NCBI RefSeq assembly: GCF_000484695.1
Contig: NZ_AXVR01000015.1
Coordinates: forward strand, 1 to 64,000
Direction of reading: 5' to 3'
Origin: Salinispora cortesiana
GTDB lineage: Bacteria > Actinomycetota > Actinomycetes > Mycobacteriales > Micromonosporaceae
DNA: 64,000 bases
The first letter of the stretch is position 1, and every line of letters starts with the position of its first letter. Shown here in pieces: positions 25,554 to 33,187 of this stretch. The notes under the pieces were generated by a model that did no database searches, was not told the DNA's origin, and was given only the letters and a program-made list of their open reading frames with translations. Made by a program: the position numbers and the translations under genes.

Positions 25554-26407
25554 GCCTTCACCCCGTTCTCCCACCGGTAGAAGCCCTGGCCGGACTTCTT
25601 GCCGAGGTGTCCGGCGGCGACCATCTCGACCAACAGCGGCGGCGGCGCGAACCGCTCCCCGTACGCGGCCGCCAGGGTGCGGGCGATGTCGAGCCGCACG
25701 TCCAGCCCGACCAGGTCGGTGAGCTCCAGCGGCCCCACCGGATGCCGGTAGCCAAGCACCATCGCCTTGTCGATGTCCGCTGGTTCCGCCACCTTGTCGG
25801 CGACCATTCGAATCGCCTCCAGACCGAGCGTCACCCCCAGCCGGGAGGTGGCGAAGCCGGGCAGGTCACGTACGACGACCGGGTCCTTGCCCAGCCGAGC
25901 GGCGAGCGCGACCGCCGCGTCCGTGCTCTGCGGTGCGGTCCCTGGACCGACCACGACCTCGAGCAGCGTCATCGCCCAGACCGGGTTGAAGAAGTGCAGG
26001 CCGAGGAAGCGGTCCGGGCGGGTCAGCCCCTCGGCCAGCTCGGCGATCGAGATGCTGGAGGTGTTGCTGGCCAACAGCGCCGGGCTCAGGTTCTCGGCGT
26101 CGCGCAGCACGGAGCGCTTCAGGTCGGCCCGCTCCGGTACGGCCTCCACCACGACCTCCGGACCGGCGCTGACCTCGGTGAGGGTGCTCCGAACAGTCAC
26201 CCGGGACCGGCCGGCGCCGGCCTGCTCAACCGTCATCCGGCCGCGGGAGGCGGCCCGGTCCCACAGCTCGCCGAGGCGCACCGCGGCGGCTTCACCCCGG
26301 GCCGGATCGACCTCGACCAGGTCCACGTCGTAGCCGGCACCGGCGGCCACGTACGCGATCCCGAGGCCCATCGTGCCGGCCCCGATCACGACCCAACGGT
26401 CACCCAT
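25550..26407 (-). CDS. 3-hydroxyacyl-CoA (3-hydroxybutyryl-CoA) dehydrogenase
   Basis: 285 residues. The NAD-binding motif VVIGAGTMGLGIA starts at residue 5. The central signature HFFNPVWAMTLLEVV contains the catalytic His, and the helical C-terminal domain (GFATSRLGVTLGLEAIRMV, GPLELTDLVGLDV) is complete. It oxidises L-3-hydroxyacyl-CoA to the 3-ketoacyl-CoA, the step after the overlapping enoyl-CoA hydratase. ATG 26407 has GGAGGAGG 4 nt upstream; the in-frame extension before it is not coding-like. Confidence 0.92.
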   Translation of the reverse strand: MGDRWVVIGAGTMGLGIAYVAAGAGYDVDLVEVDPARGEAAAVRLGELWDRAASRGRMTVEQAGAGRSRVTVRSTLTEVSAGPEVVVEAVPERADLKRSVLRDAENLSPALLASNTSSISIAELAEGLTRPDRFLGLHFFNPVWAMTLLEVVVGPGTAPQSTDAAVALAARLGKDPVVVRDLPGFATSRLGVTLGLEAIRMVADKVAEPADIDKAMVLGYRHPVGPLELTDLVGLDVRLDIARTLAAAYGERFAPPPLLVEMVAAGHLGKKSGQGFYRWENGVKA

Positions 26408-26642
26408 GGTGCCTCCTCCCTCCGGCGGCGCCCCGGGGGTCACCCGCGCCGTCCCGCCTACCCGTTTCGCTCGTCCCCGCGACCCTATTGGTTGGGAGGC
26501 GTCGCGCGGCAGCCCGCACCGGGCGGAGGGCCGCTCCGGGATGGACGCCACCGCGGCAGTTCCACGATCAGCTCAGCGACGTACGGCACGCCGGCCCGGC
26601 TACTGCCCGGTCAACCGGCCGCGGGGGTCGTATCCTGGCGGC

Positions 26643-27023
26643 GTGACCACGCTGGACCGACTCGCGACCGAGAAGTACATCCTGCTCACGACCTTCCGCA
26701 AGGACGGCCGTGCGGTGCCGACCCCGGTCTGGGCGGTCCGTGACGGCGATGCGCTCGTAGTTTGGACAGTTGCCAACTCCGGCAAGGTGAAGCGGATCCG
26801 GCGCAGCGGCGATGTGACCGTCGCCCCCTGCGATGTCCGAGGTCGACCGCACGGTCCGGCGGTGCCCGGATACGCCGCGCTCGCCGACTCGGCGGGCACC
26901 CGGCGCGTCCGCAGCCTGATCAAGGAGAAGTACCGGGTACTCGGCCGGCTCACCCTGCTGGGGAGCCGACTACGCCGGGGCGAGCAGGGCACGGTGGGAA
27001 TCCGGGTCACGCTCAAGGACTGA
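26643..27023 (+). CDS. PPOX-class F420/FMN-dependent split-barrel protein
   Basis: 126 residues of the pyridoxamine-oxidase-like split barrel: KYILLTTFRKDGRAVPTPVW at the N-terminus, VWTVANSGKVKRIRRSGDVTVAPCD in the middle. Actinobacterial PPOX-class F420-dependent proteins have just this opening. Substrate unknown. The GTG start has no strong ribosome site. It is divergent from the beta-oxidation pair and ends in a terminator shared with bldC. Confidence 0.8.
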   Translation: MTTLDRLATEKYILLTTFRKDGRAVPTPVWAVRDGDALVVWTVANSGKVKRIRRSGDVTVAPCDVRGRPHGPAVPGYAALADSAGTRRVRSLIKEKYRVLGRLTLLGSRLRRGEQGTVGIRVTLKD

Positions 27024-27110
27024 ACCGCGTCCGCCCCACAAGAGACCCGGGGCTAACGGCGTCCGCCCCCCACCGAGACTCCGGGGGCTAAGCGGCGTTC
27101 GCCCGCAGAA

Positions 27111-27157
27111 ATGCGGGTAGGGCGGTGGACAGATCGTCCACCGCCCTACGCGCATTG
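27111..27157. terminator. bidirectional terminator between the PPOX gene and bldC
   Basis: A 20-bp stem with one mismatch (AATGCG-GTAGGGCGGTGGAC and complement) around a 5-nt loop, placed between two convergent genes. A very stable hairpin serving both strands. Confidence 0.85.
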
Positions 27158-27176
27158 TCCGTTGGCTCTCACCCGG

Positions 27177-27386
27177 TCAGTCCCCCTGACGCTGCTGTGG
27201 GATCTGCCCCTGCAGCAGCGCTCTGACCTCCGACTCCCGGTATCTACGGTGCCCGCCAAGAGTCCGGATCGCACTCAGCTTGCCGGCCTTGGCCCAACGG
27301 GTCACCGTTTTCGGGTCGACACGGAACATCGACGCCACCTCGGCCGGCGTGAGCAGCGGCTCCGGTTCGTGCGTTCGCGATGCCAT
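27177..27386 (-). CDS. bldC: developmental regulator BldC (MerR-type HTH)
   Basis: 69 residues, the BldC length, nearly all a MerR-like winged helix: LLTPAEVASMFRVDPKTVTR, WAKAGKLSAIRTLGGHRRYR. In Streptomyces BldC binds cooperatively to direct repeats and delays the start of sporulation by repressing or activating many developmental genes. GGAGGAG lies 6 nt before the ATG. The two genes next to it, a conserved hypothetical and valine dehydrogenase, are the same as around Streptomyces bldC. Confidence 0.95.
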   Translation of the reverse strand: MASRTHEPEPLLTPAEVASMFRVDPKTVTRWAKAGKLSAIRTLGGHRRYRESEVRALLQGQIPQQRQGD

Positions 27387-27558
27387 GGGTCACTCCTCCA
27401 CATGTATAGACATCGGCCGGGGTCCCGCCGGCCGACGCGTCTCCCATGGTCCGGCTAGTCCCCGATGTCCGACATGGGCCGAACGGCCGAACGTCCCTAG
27501 ACGGACGGATGAACCATGACCGAATTATTCGCCTTTAACATGACAGGGCACACCTTAT

Positions 27559-27574
27559 GTGATCTCATGATCAC
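27559..27574. repeat. 16-bp palindrome upstream of bldC
   Basis: GTGATC-TCAT-GATCAC, a perfect 6-bp inverted repeat with a 4-nt spacer, in the AT-richer 252-nt stretch between the bldC start and the end of the next gene. It could be an operator of bldC or a weak terminator of the upstream gene; undetermined. Confidence 0.4.
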
Positions 27575-27638
27575 GGGTCGTGACGTATCAAACGCGAATG
27601 GTTCCCGGATCAGCGAGGTTCAATCAACTGATTTGGGG

Positions 27639-28535
27639 TCAGTTGCACCGCTCGAGCAACTGCACCGCACGCCACCGCGCAACCAGCTTGTCGTAAGCCG
27701 TTGACGCCTCCTCCGCCTCGCCCCGAGACAGCCCGGCCAGACCGGCGGCGACCAACTCCGGCGAGTCGTCAGCGGCGAGGGTCTCGTCGGAGAGCAGCGA
27801 CACCAGCCCGCCGTAGTCCAGTTCCACCACCGACCGTGGATGGAACTCCTCCAGCCAGCGCGCGGCCTCCTCCACCGCCTCGGTGATCGGCGCGGCACCG
27901 ACCGACTTGCGCAGCACGGCAAGGGCCCGCGACGAGCGACGGCGGGCTTTGGAAATCTCCGTCCGGTACCGCAGTGCCCGCCGGCCGGGCTCGGTGACCT
28001 GGTGCCGCTCCGCCGGCTCGAAGAGGACAAACCACCGCAGCGGCACGCCCCACGTGGCGATCTGCTCGTGTACCCGGGGAACGCCGTGCTCCAGGACACG
28101 CGCCCCGCTACGCCAGTCGTCAACCACCGCCTTGGCCTTACCGGCCAGCACCGGCGGCACAAAGGCGTCAGCCAACACCGGGGGTACGCCATCGCGCGCG
28201 TTCAGCGCCGCCTCGGCGACCCGGATGCGCAGGTTCCACGGACAGACCAGCAGCGTGTCGTCGGCCTCCAGGACGTACGCCTCGTCCGGCAGATTCGGCA
28301 GCCGCGTCCAGCCCGCTCCGAGCGCCTCGATCACCGACGTGAGCTGCCGGCCGGGCCCCTCCGCCGGGGCGACGGCCCGTCCCTGTTCGACGTAACTCTG
28401 CCAGTACGCCTGGCGGTCACGGTCGAAGGCGGTCAGCGGTTCGTACACGCGCAGGTATGCGGCGAAGAGCGAGGGCACGGCGCGATCCTCCCACGAGTCG
28501 GATGCGAATCCCTGGTGGCACAGTTTCGCGTGCAC
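27639..28535 (-). CDS. conserved actinobacterial protein of the bldC-vdh locus
   Basis: About 298 residues, no recognised domain or membrane segment; cytosolic by composition. It begins with a HAKLCHQGFASDSWEDRAVP stretch and has an Arg-rich central helix (ISKARRRSSRALAVLRKSVG). Its position between bldC and valine dehydrogenase matches the conserved hypothetical gene found there in Streptomyces (established synteny). The start is taken at GTG 28535, but no convincing ribosome site is present and longer starts exist. It is divergent from vdh, so a shared control region lies between. Confidence 0.7.
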   Translation of the reverse strand: MHAKLCHQGFASDSWEDRAVPSLFAAYLRVYEPLTAFDRDRQAYWQSYVEQGRAVAPAEGPGRQLTSVIEALGAGWTRLPNLPDEAYVLEADDTLLVCPWNLRIRVAEAALNARDGVPPVLADAFVPPVLAGKAKAVVDDWRSGARVLEHGVPRVHEQIATWGVPLRWFVLFEPAERHQVTEPGRRALRYRTEISKARRRSSRALAVLRKSVGAAPITEAVEEAARWLEEFHPRSVVELDYGGLVSLLSDETLAADDSPELVAAGLAGLSRGEAEEASTAYDKLVARWRAVQLLERCN

Positions 28536-28696
28536 TCCGGAGAGTCGCCGAGCGGCTGGTCCCGCCGTACGGACGCACACGCCGGTGACGACGGAGACGA
28601 TGTCGGCCGATACTAGGCTCAGCGGCACCGGCAGCATCCCGCCGGCGTCCGCAGGTCCGCGGCCCACAAGGCCGCACACCACACCAGGAGTGAGTC

Positions 28697-29779
28697 ATGG
28701 GCGTATTCGCCACCGCCGACGACCCCGGGTCGGTCGGCCACGAGCAGGTTCTGTTCTGCCAGGACAAACAGTCCGGCCTTCGGGCGATCATCGGCATCTA
28801 CTCCACGGCGCTGGGGCCCGCGCTCGGCGGCACCCGGTTCTACCCGTACGCGAGCGAGGAGGCAGCCCTCGCCGACGTGCTCGACCTCTCCCGCGGGATG
28901 GCGTACAAGAACGCCCTCGCCGGGCTGGACCTGGGCGGCGGCAAGGCGGTCATCTGGGGGGATCCCGAACAGCTCAAGAGCGAGGCACTATTGCGTGCCT
29001 ACGGCCGCTTCGTGGGCACCTTGGGTGGCCGTTACTACACTGCCTGCGACGTTGGTACCTACGTGGCCGACATGGACGTGGTCGCCCGGGAGACCCGGTT
29101 CGTCACCGGCCGAAGCCGTGAGCACGGGGGCGCCGGCGATTCCTCGATCCTCACCGCCTGGGGCGTGTTCCAGGGCATGCGCGCCGCAGCCGAGCACGCC
29201 TGGGGCACGCCGACGCTACGCGGACGACGAGTCGGCGTCGCCGGCCTGGGCAAGGTCGGCAAGTACCTGGTCGGCCATCTGGTGGACGATGGCGCCGAGG
29301 TCGTGGCGACCGATGTGAACCCGCGGGCCCTGGCCTGGGCGCGGACGAACTATCCGCAGGTGACGCTGCTGGACGACGCCACCGCACTGACCGCCGCTGA
29401 CATTGATGTGTACGCCCCGTGCGCGCTGGGGGGCACGCTCAACGACGACACGGTCCCAGCGCTACGGGCGAAGGTGGTCGCCGGGGCGGCGAACAACCAG
29501 CTCGCCCACCCGGGCATCGAAAAGCTCCTCGCCGACCGGGGCATCCTGTACGCGCCCGACTATGTGGTCAACGCCGGTGGCGTGATCCAGGTCGCCGACG
29601 AGATCGAGGGCTTCAACTTCGACCGCGCCAAGCTGCGGGCGACCAAGATCTACGACACCACCCGGGAGATCCTGGGGCTCGCCGATGCCGAGGGGGTGCC
29701 GCCGGCGGTGGCAGCGGACCGGCTGGCCGAGCGACGGATGGCTGAGGTAGGCCGGCTGCGAACGATCTTGTTGCCCTGA
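28697..29779 (+). CDS. vdh: Glu/Leu/Phe/Val-type amino-acid dehydrogenase (valine dehydrogenase)
   Basis: 360 residues. NAD-dependent oxidative deamination of branched-chain amino acids to 2-oxo acids, feeding acyl-CoA supply. The catalytic lysine region is [18 protein letters not shown] (K71 and K83), the Rossmann motif is [13 protein letters not shown], and [13 protein letters not shown] is near the C-terminus. The neighbourhood (bldC side) matches Streptomyces vdh, so valine rather than leucine preference is inferred from synteny only. AGGAG lies 6 nt before the ATG. Confidence 0.9.
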   Translation: MGVFATADDPGSVGHEQVLFCQDKQSGLRAIIGIYSTALGPALGGTRFYPYASEEAALADVLDLSRGMAYKNALAGLDLGGGKAVIWGDPEQLKSEALLRAYGRFVGTLGGRYYTACDVGTYVADMDVVARETRFVTGRSREHGGAGDSSILTAWGVFQGMRAAAEHAWGTPTLRGRRVGVAGLGKVGKYLVGHLVDDGAEVVATDVNPRALAWARTNYPQVTLLDDATALTAADIDVYAPCALGGTLNDDTVPALRAKVVAGAANNQLAHPGIEKLLADRGILYAPDYVVNAGGVIQVADEIEGFNFDRAKLRATKIYDTTREILGLADAEGVPPAVAADRLAERRMAEVGRLRTILLP

Positions 29780-30070
29780 TCACGCCCCGGGGGCGGGCCG
29801 GGTTGGTTCCGCCCCTGGGCCGACAGAGCGACGCGACGCGGTTAAGCTGGATTCACGGTGATTCGCCTGCTGTTAGGGGCACTCCCCGGATTGGCCCTTA
29901 CCGAGTACACTGGGTGACGACCGGCCCGCCGCGACGCGCGGAGCCGGGCGACGGTAACCCGAGGTGCCGAACGATGGCATCTCCATGTACCGTAAGAGCC
30001 ACGAGAGATGCCTGACGTCATCGGGGCCCGCCTTCGGGCTGCCCCGCATTCTGTGCGAGGGGGTCGAGCC

Positions 30071-30286
30071 ATGGGGCGCGGCCGAGCTAAGGCCAAGCAG
30101 ACAAAGGTGGCCCGGGAGTTGAAGTACCACTCCCCGAACACCGACCTCGCCGCCTTGCAACGCGAACTCGGCGGCAGCCACAAGTCGGACCACGACTTCG
30201 ACGACGACTACAAAGAGTATGTCGACGACGATGACGAGGACCACGTGGACGACGACCCGGAAAACCGGGCTCGTCCCAACCGCTGA
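30071..30286 (+). CDS. DUF3073 family protein
   Basis: 71 residues. Starts with the family signature MGRGRAKAKQTKVARELKY and ends in a strongly acidic stretch (DDDYKEYVDDDDEDHVDDD). Very basic at the front and acidic at the back; function unknown. DUF3073 genes usually sit between vdh and purM in actinomycetes, as they would here but for the inserted RiPP locus. A purine-rich GAGGGGG site lies upstream, and a hairpin terminator follows 14 nt after the stop. Confidence 0.9.
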   Translation: MGRGRAKAKQTKVARELKYHSPNTDLAALQRELGGSHKSDHDFDDDYKEYVDDDDEDHVDDDPENRARPNR

Positions 30287-30300
30287 CCCCTGGTCGCAAC

Positions 30301-30327
30301 TGAGCACGCGGTCGATCCGCGTGCTCA
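30301..30327 (+). terminator. terminator after the DUF3073 gene
   Basis: A perfect 11-bp stem TGAGCACGCGG / CCGCGTGCTCA with a 5-nt loop. Confidence 0.75.
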
Positions 30328-30371
30328 TGTCTGTGCCCATCGGTCAACGGTCCCCGACGGAGACAGGGCGG

Positions 30372-30401
30372 GTCTCGGAGTGCTGGCGATGGCTCCGAGA
30401 C
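30372..30401 (-). terminator. possible terminator of the RiPP operon
   Basis: An inverted repeat GTCTCGGAG / CTCCGAGAC (9 bp, 12-nt loop) about 100 nt beyond the precursor stop on the minus strand. No T-run, so tentative. Confidence 0.35.
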
Positions 30402-30457
30402 ACGTCCTGTTCGGCAGATACCGGGCAGCACCGGCACAGCGTGGACGGCTCGGGGTG

Positions 30458-30505
30458 GGCCAGTCGACTCAGCGTGACCCCGCGGTGGCCAGTCGACTCA
30501 GCGTG
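30458..30505. repeat. 29-bp-spaced direct repeat overlapping the RiPP precursor stop
   Basis: GGCCAGTCGACTCAGCGTG occurs at 30458-30476 and 30487-30505. The second copy contains the precursor's stop codon and its last codons. Further upstream, AGCGTGGACGG also repeats (30439-30449 and 30500-30510). This looks like a local tandem duplication at the 3' end of the precursor gene. Confidence 0.75.
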
Positions 30506-30734
30506 GACGGTTGTTCCAGTTATAGAACGTCGGGATGTTCTCGAAGTGGTTCCAGGCGCAGACCGCGCTGGAGGTGCCGTCTCCTGCCGCCTCCGCCCGT
30601 AGGTGGCGGGCCGCCTCGGCCTCGCGAAGCAACGTGGTGAGGTCGACGCCCGCGGCGCGGACCCGATCAACCACGTCGTCCGAGACCGCGCCCGCCGTGC
30701 GCTCAGGTCGCCGGGGACCGGTGTTCTCGGGCAT
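30498..30734 (-). CDS. RiPP precursor peptide, cyclophane (AmcA-like) type
   Basis: 78 residues. The first 50 or so form a charged, helical leader (DDVVDRVRAAGVDLTTLLRE). After GDGTSSAVCA comes an aromatic/Asn-rich core, WNHFENIPTFYNWNNRPR (residues 61-78). The core contains F-E-N, F-Y-N and W-N-N (and W-N-H), matching the aromatic-X-Asn pattern that radical SAM enzymes turn into three-residue cyclophanes. The gene overlaps the end of the maturase gene by 32 bp in another frame, so the two are co-expressed. GGAG is close before the ATG. The product is predicted to be a ribosomally made modified peptide; AmcA identity is by resemblance. Confidence 0.8.
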   Translation of the reverse strand: MPENTGPRRPERTAGAVSDDVVDRVRAAGVDLTTLLREAEAARHLRAEAAGDGTSSAVCAWNHFENIPTFYNWNNRPR

Positions 30735-31836
30735 GCTCCAACACTCCCTCCAGTAGGCGGATCTTGCTGTTGCGGCAATGCTCGGTCTCCGTACCGTCAA
30801 AGCGTCCCTGCTCGAAGTAGCGATTGGCCGCGTGGCCACCGCCGCAGAAGCCGAAGTAGGAACACGATGCCCGGCAAGCCTCCACCCCGGCGAGGAACTC
30901 CCCGACCCAGGGTGTCTCCGCGGCCTCGGCCAGGATCTCCGCCAGCGGAGTGACCAGCACGTTGCCGCTGCTGAAGTCGCCGTACCGGGGGTTCGTGAAG
31001 CCGGCCAGTTCGGGCGAGAGCACAGTCACCGAACCGTCGTAGCCGACCGTGGGAATCGGATCCAGCCGACGAGGTAGCAACTGCTCCTCGACGCCGTCCA
31101 ACACCGCAGCGGCGTACCGCAGGGACCACTCGATCTCACGCAGGTGGATGCGGGGGTTCCGGCGCCAGGCCGCCACCAGTTCTGCCCAGAAGGTGGTCAC
31201 CGCAGCCGCGTCGTGGCGGTTGGCCCGCGTATTGACCCCCTCGGTCTCCTCGATGTTCACGCCCAACACGTCCGGACCGAGATCGAGGAAGAAGTCGTAT
31301 AGTTCGCGGGCGAGACCCGGCTCGGGGCGTCCCACCACGGCCAGCGCCGAAAACGGCAGCCCATGCCGACGCAGCGCCTCGACTCCCCGCATGATCTGGG
31401 CGTACGCGGGACGCCCGCCCCGGGTGACCCGATCCGCGTTGCGCTCCCGCGGCCCGTCCACGCTGACACTCACCCGGATCCGGTGCTCCGCGAAGAACCG
31501 ACACCAGGCATCGTCGATCAGCGTCGCGTTGGTCTGGACGTGATGCTCGACCTCCGGCCCGAACGGGGCAATCAGCGCGGCGAGCAGCTCCTGCCCGGCG
31601 GCGAGCGGCTCACCACCGTGCCACACCACGGAGAATCGCCCAGCCCGCGCCCACGGATTGACCGATACGGCCACCGCCTCCGCCACGCCGACCGGCATCC
31701 GCCGGTCGGCGTGGCGGAGCGGGAGATAGCAGTAGGCGCAGTCGAGATTGCAGAGGGTGGTGGGCTGCATAACCACATAGGCGGGGACGGCGGCCACACC
31801 GTGCATCCCGCCTGTCGACTGTCCCCGCACCGCCAT
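30703..31836 (-). CDS. radical SAM/SPASM peptide maturase (AmcB-like)
   Basis: 377 residues. The radical SAM motif is CNLDCAYC (C29, C33, C36), followed by YLPL, with WHGGEPL as the glycine-rich SAM-contact region and HVQTNATLID after it. The C-terminal SPASM-type cysteines are C321, C325, C331 (CSYFGFCGGGHAANRYFEQG) and C354, which bind extra Fe-S clusters. Such enzymes cross-link side chains in RiPP precursors; the overlapping precursor gene supplies the substrate. GAGGAGGG precedes the ATG. No protease or exporter gene is next to it, so processing must be done by genes elsewhere. Confidence 0.9.
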   Translation of the reverse strand: MAVRGQSTGGMHGVAAVPAYVVMQPTTLCNLDCAYCYLPLRHADRRMPVGVAEAVAVSVNPWARAGRFSVVWHGGEPLAAGQELLAALIAPFGPEVEHHVQTNATLIDDAWCRFFAEHRIRVSVSVDGPRERNADRVTRGGRPAYAQIMRGVEALRRHGLPFSALAVVGRPEPGLARELYDFFLDLGPDVLGVNIEETEGVNTRANRHDAAAVTTFWAELVAAWRRNPRIHLREIEWSLRYAAAVLDGVEEQLLPRRLDPIPTVGYDGSVTVLSPELAGFTNPRYGDFSSGNVLVTPLAEILAEAAETPWVGEFLAGVEACRASCSYFGFCGGGHAANRYFEQGRFDGTETEHCRNSKIRLLEGVLEHAREHRSPAT

Positions 31837-31971
31837 CGCCCTCCTCTACCAGGCCTAGGCGCGGTGTCGACACCCCGACGTGCCTGGCAACGTTGAGGGT
31901 GCTCCTCAGGCTAGGCGGAGTCGGCCACCCGGGTGAAGCCCTGATCGGCAGTCCATCCGGGCACCCAGTGA

Positions 31972-33126
31972 TCAGCCACGGGTGTGCTGCCCGACCATCT
32001 GAACGTTGCCGGTGCCTTCGACAATCTCGCCGGCCTGCCACGCATCCACGCCGCGGCCGGTGAGGGTGGCCAGTGCGCGGTCGGCATCCTCGGCGGAGAC
32101 GATCGCGAACATGCCGACGCCCATGTTGAACGTCGCCTCCATCTCCGGAGCCTCGATCCGTCCCTTGGACTGCACCAGGTCGAAGATCGGCTGTGGCTTC
32201 CAGGTAGCACGGTCGACCACCGCGTCCACGTGCTCCGGCAGGACCCGGACCAGGTTCCCCGGGATACCGCCCCCGGTCACGTGGGCGAACACCCGGACCT
32301 CCGCCTCGGCGATCAGCTTCAGGCAGTCCTGGGCATAGATCTTGGTGGGGGTCAGCAGCTCCTCGCCGAGGGTGCGTTGCCGGCCGAAGTCCTCGATGAC
32401 CACGTCCAGCCGCATCCGCCCGGCACCGAGCAGCACGTGCCGGACCAGAGAGAATCCGTTCGAGTGCAGGCCGGAGGCGCGCATCGCGATCACTACGTCG
32501 CCGACCTCGACCCGCTCGGAGCTGAGGATTCCGCTCTCCTCCACCACCCCCACGCCGGTGGCCGAGATGTCGTACTCGTCCGGGCGGAGGACACCAGGGT
32601 GTTCGGCGGTCTCCCCACCCAGCAGGGCACAACCGGCGTACCGGCAGCCATCGGCGATACCAGCGCCGATTTCGGCGACCCGGTCCGGGACAACCTCCCC
32701 GGTAGCGATGTAGTCGAGCAGGAACAGTGGCTCGGCACCGCACGCCACCAGGTCGTCCACGACCATGGCGACCAGGTCGATGCCGACCGTGTCGTGAATG
32801 TCGAGCTGTTGTGCGATCACCAGCTTCGTGCCGACGCCGTCGGTGGAGGAGGCCAGGATCGGGTTCTGGTACTTCTTCGTATCCAGCCGGAACAGGCCGG
32901 CGAAGCCACCCAGATCGCCCATCACCTCCGGCCGTCGAGTCTGCTTCACCTTCGACTTGAGCAGCTCGACCGCGCGGTCGCCCGCCTCGATCGAGACACC
33001 GGCATCCAGGTACGAGGCCGAGCGTTTGCGCACCGGGCGCCCGGTGGCGGTGGTCCAGGGCTGGCGGTCGCCGCCGGCACCGGTCTGGCTGCTTCCTGCG
33101 CCGCTGCGCTCGGACACGTGCGTCAC
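31972..33126 (-). CDS. purM: phosphoribosylformylglycinamidine cyclo-ligase (AIR synthetase)
   Basis: 384 residues. ATP-dependent ring closure of FGAM to AIR in purine synthesis. The N-terminal glycine-rich region (SYLDAGVSIEAGDRAVELLK) and the ASSTDGVGTKL motif are characteristic, as are LLGGETAEHPGVL and HVTGGGIPGN. A hydrophilic N-terminal extension of about 45 residues precedes the conserved core, common in actinomycetes. The GTG start at 33126 has GGGAG 5 nt upstream. It lies 61 nt downstream of purF and is probably co-transcribed. Confidence 0.95.
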   Translation of the reverse strand: MTHVSERSGAGSSQTGAGGDRQPWTTATGRPVRKRSASYLDAGVSIEAGDRAVELLKSKVKQTRRPEVMGDLGGFAGLFRLDTKKYQNPILASSTDGVGTKLVIAQQLDIHDTVGIDLVAMVVDDLVACGAEPLFLLDYIATGEVVPDRVAEIGAGIADGCRYAGCALLGGETAEHPGVLRPDEYDISATGVGVVEESGILSSERVEVGDVVIAMRASGLHSNGFSLVRHVLLGAGRMRLDVVIEDFGRQRTLGEELLTPTKIYAQDCLKLIAEAEVRVFAHVTGGGIPGNLVRVLPEHVDAVVDRATWKPQPIFDLVQSKGRIEAPEMEATFNMGVGMFAIVSAEDADRALATLTGRGVDAWQAGEIVEGTGNVQMVGQHTRG

Positions 33127-33187
33127 GGTTCTCCCCTTAGATGGTCCTGGTGCGAACCGGCGATGACCGGACCGCACCCGGGTGGTG

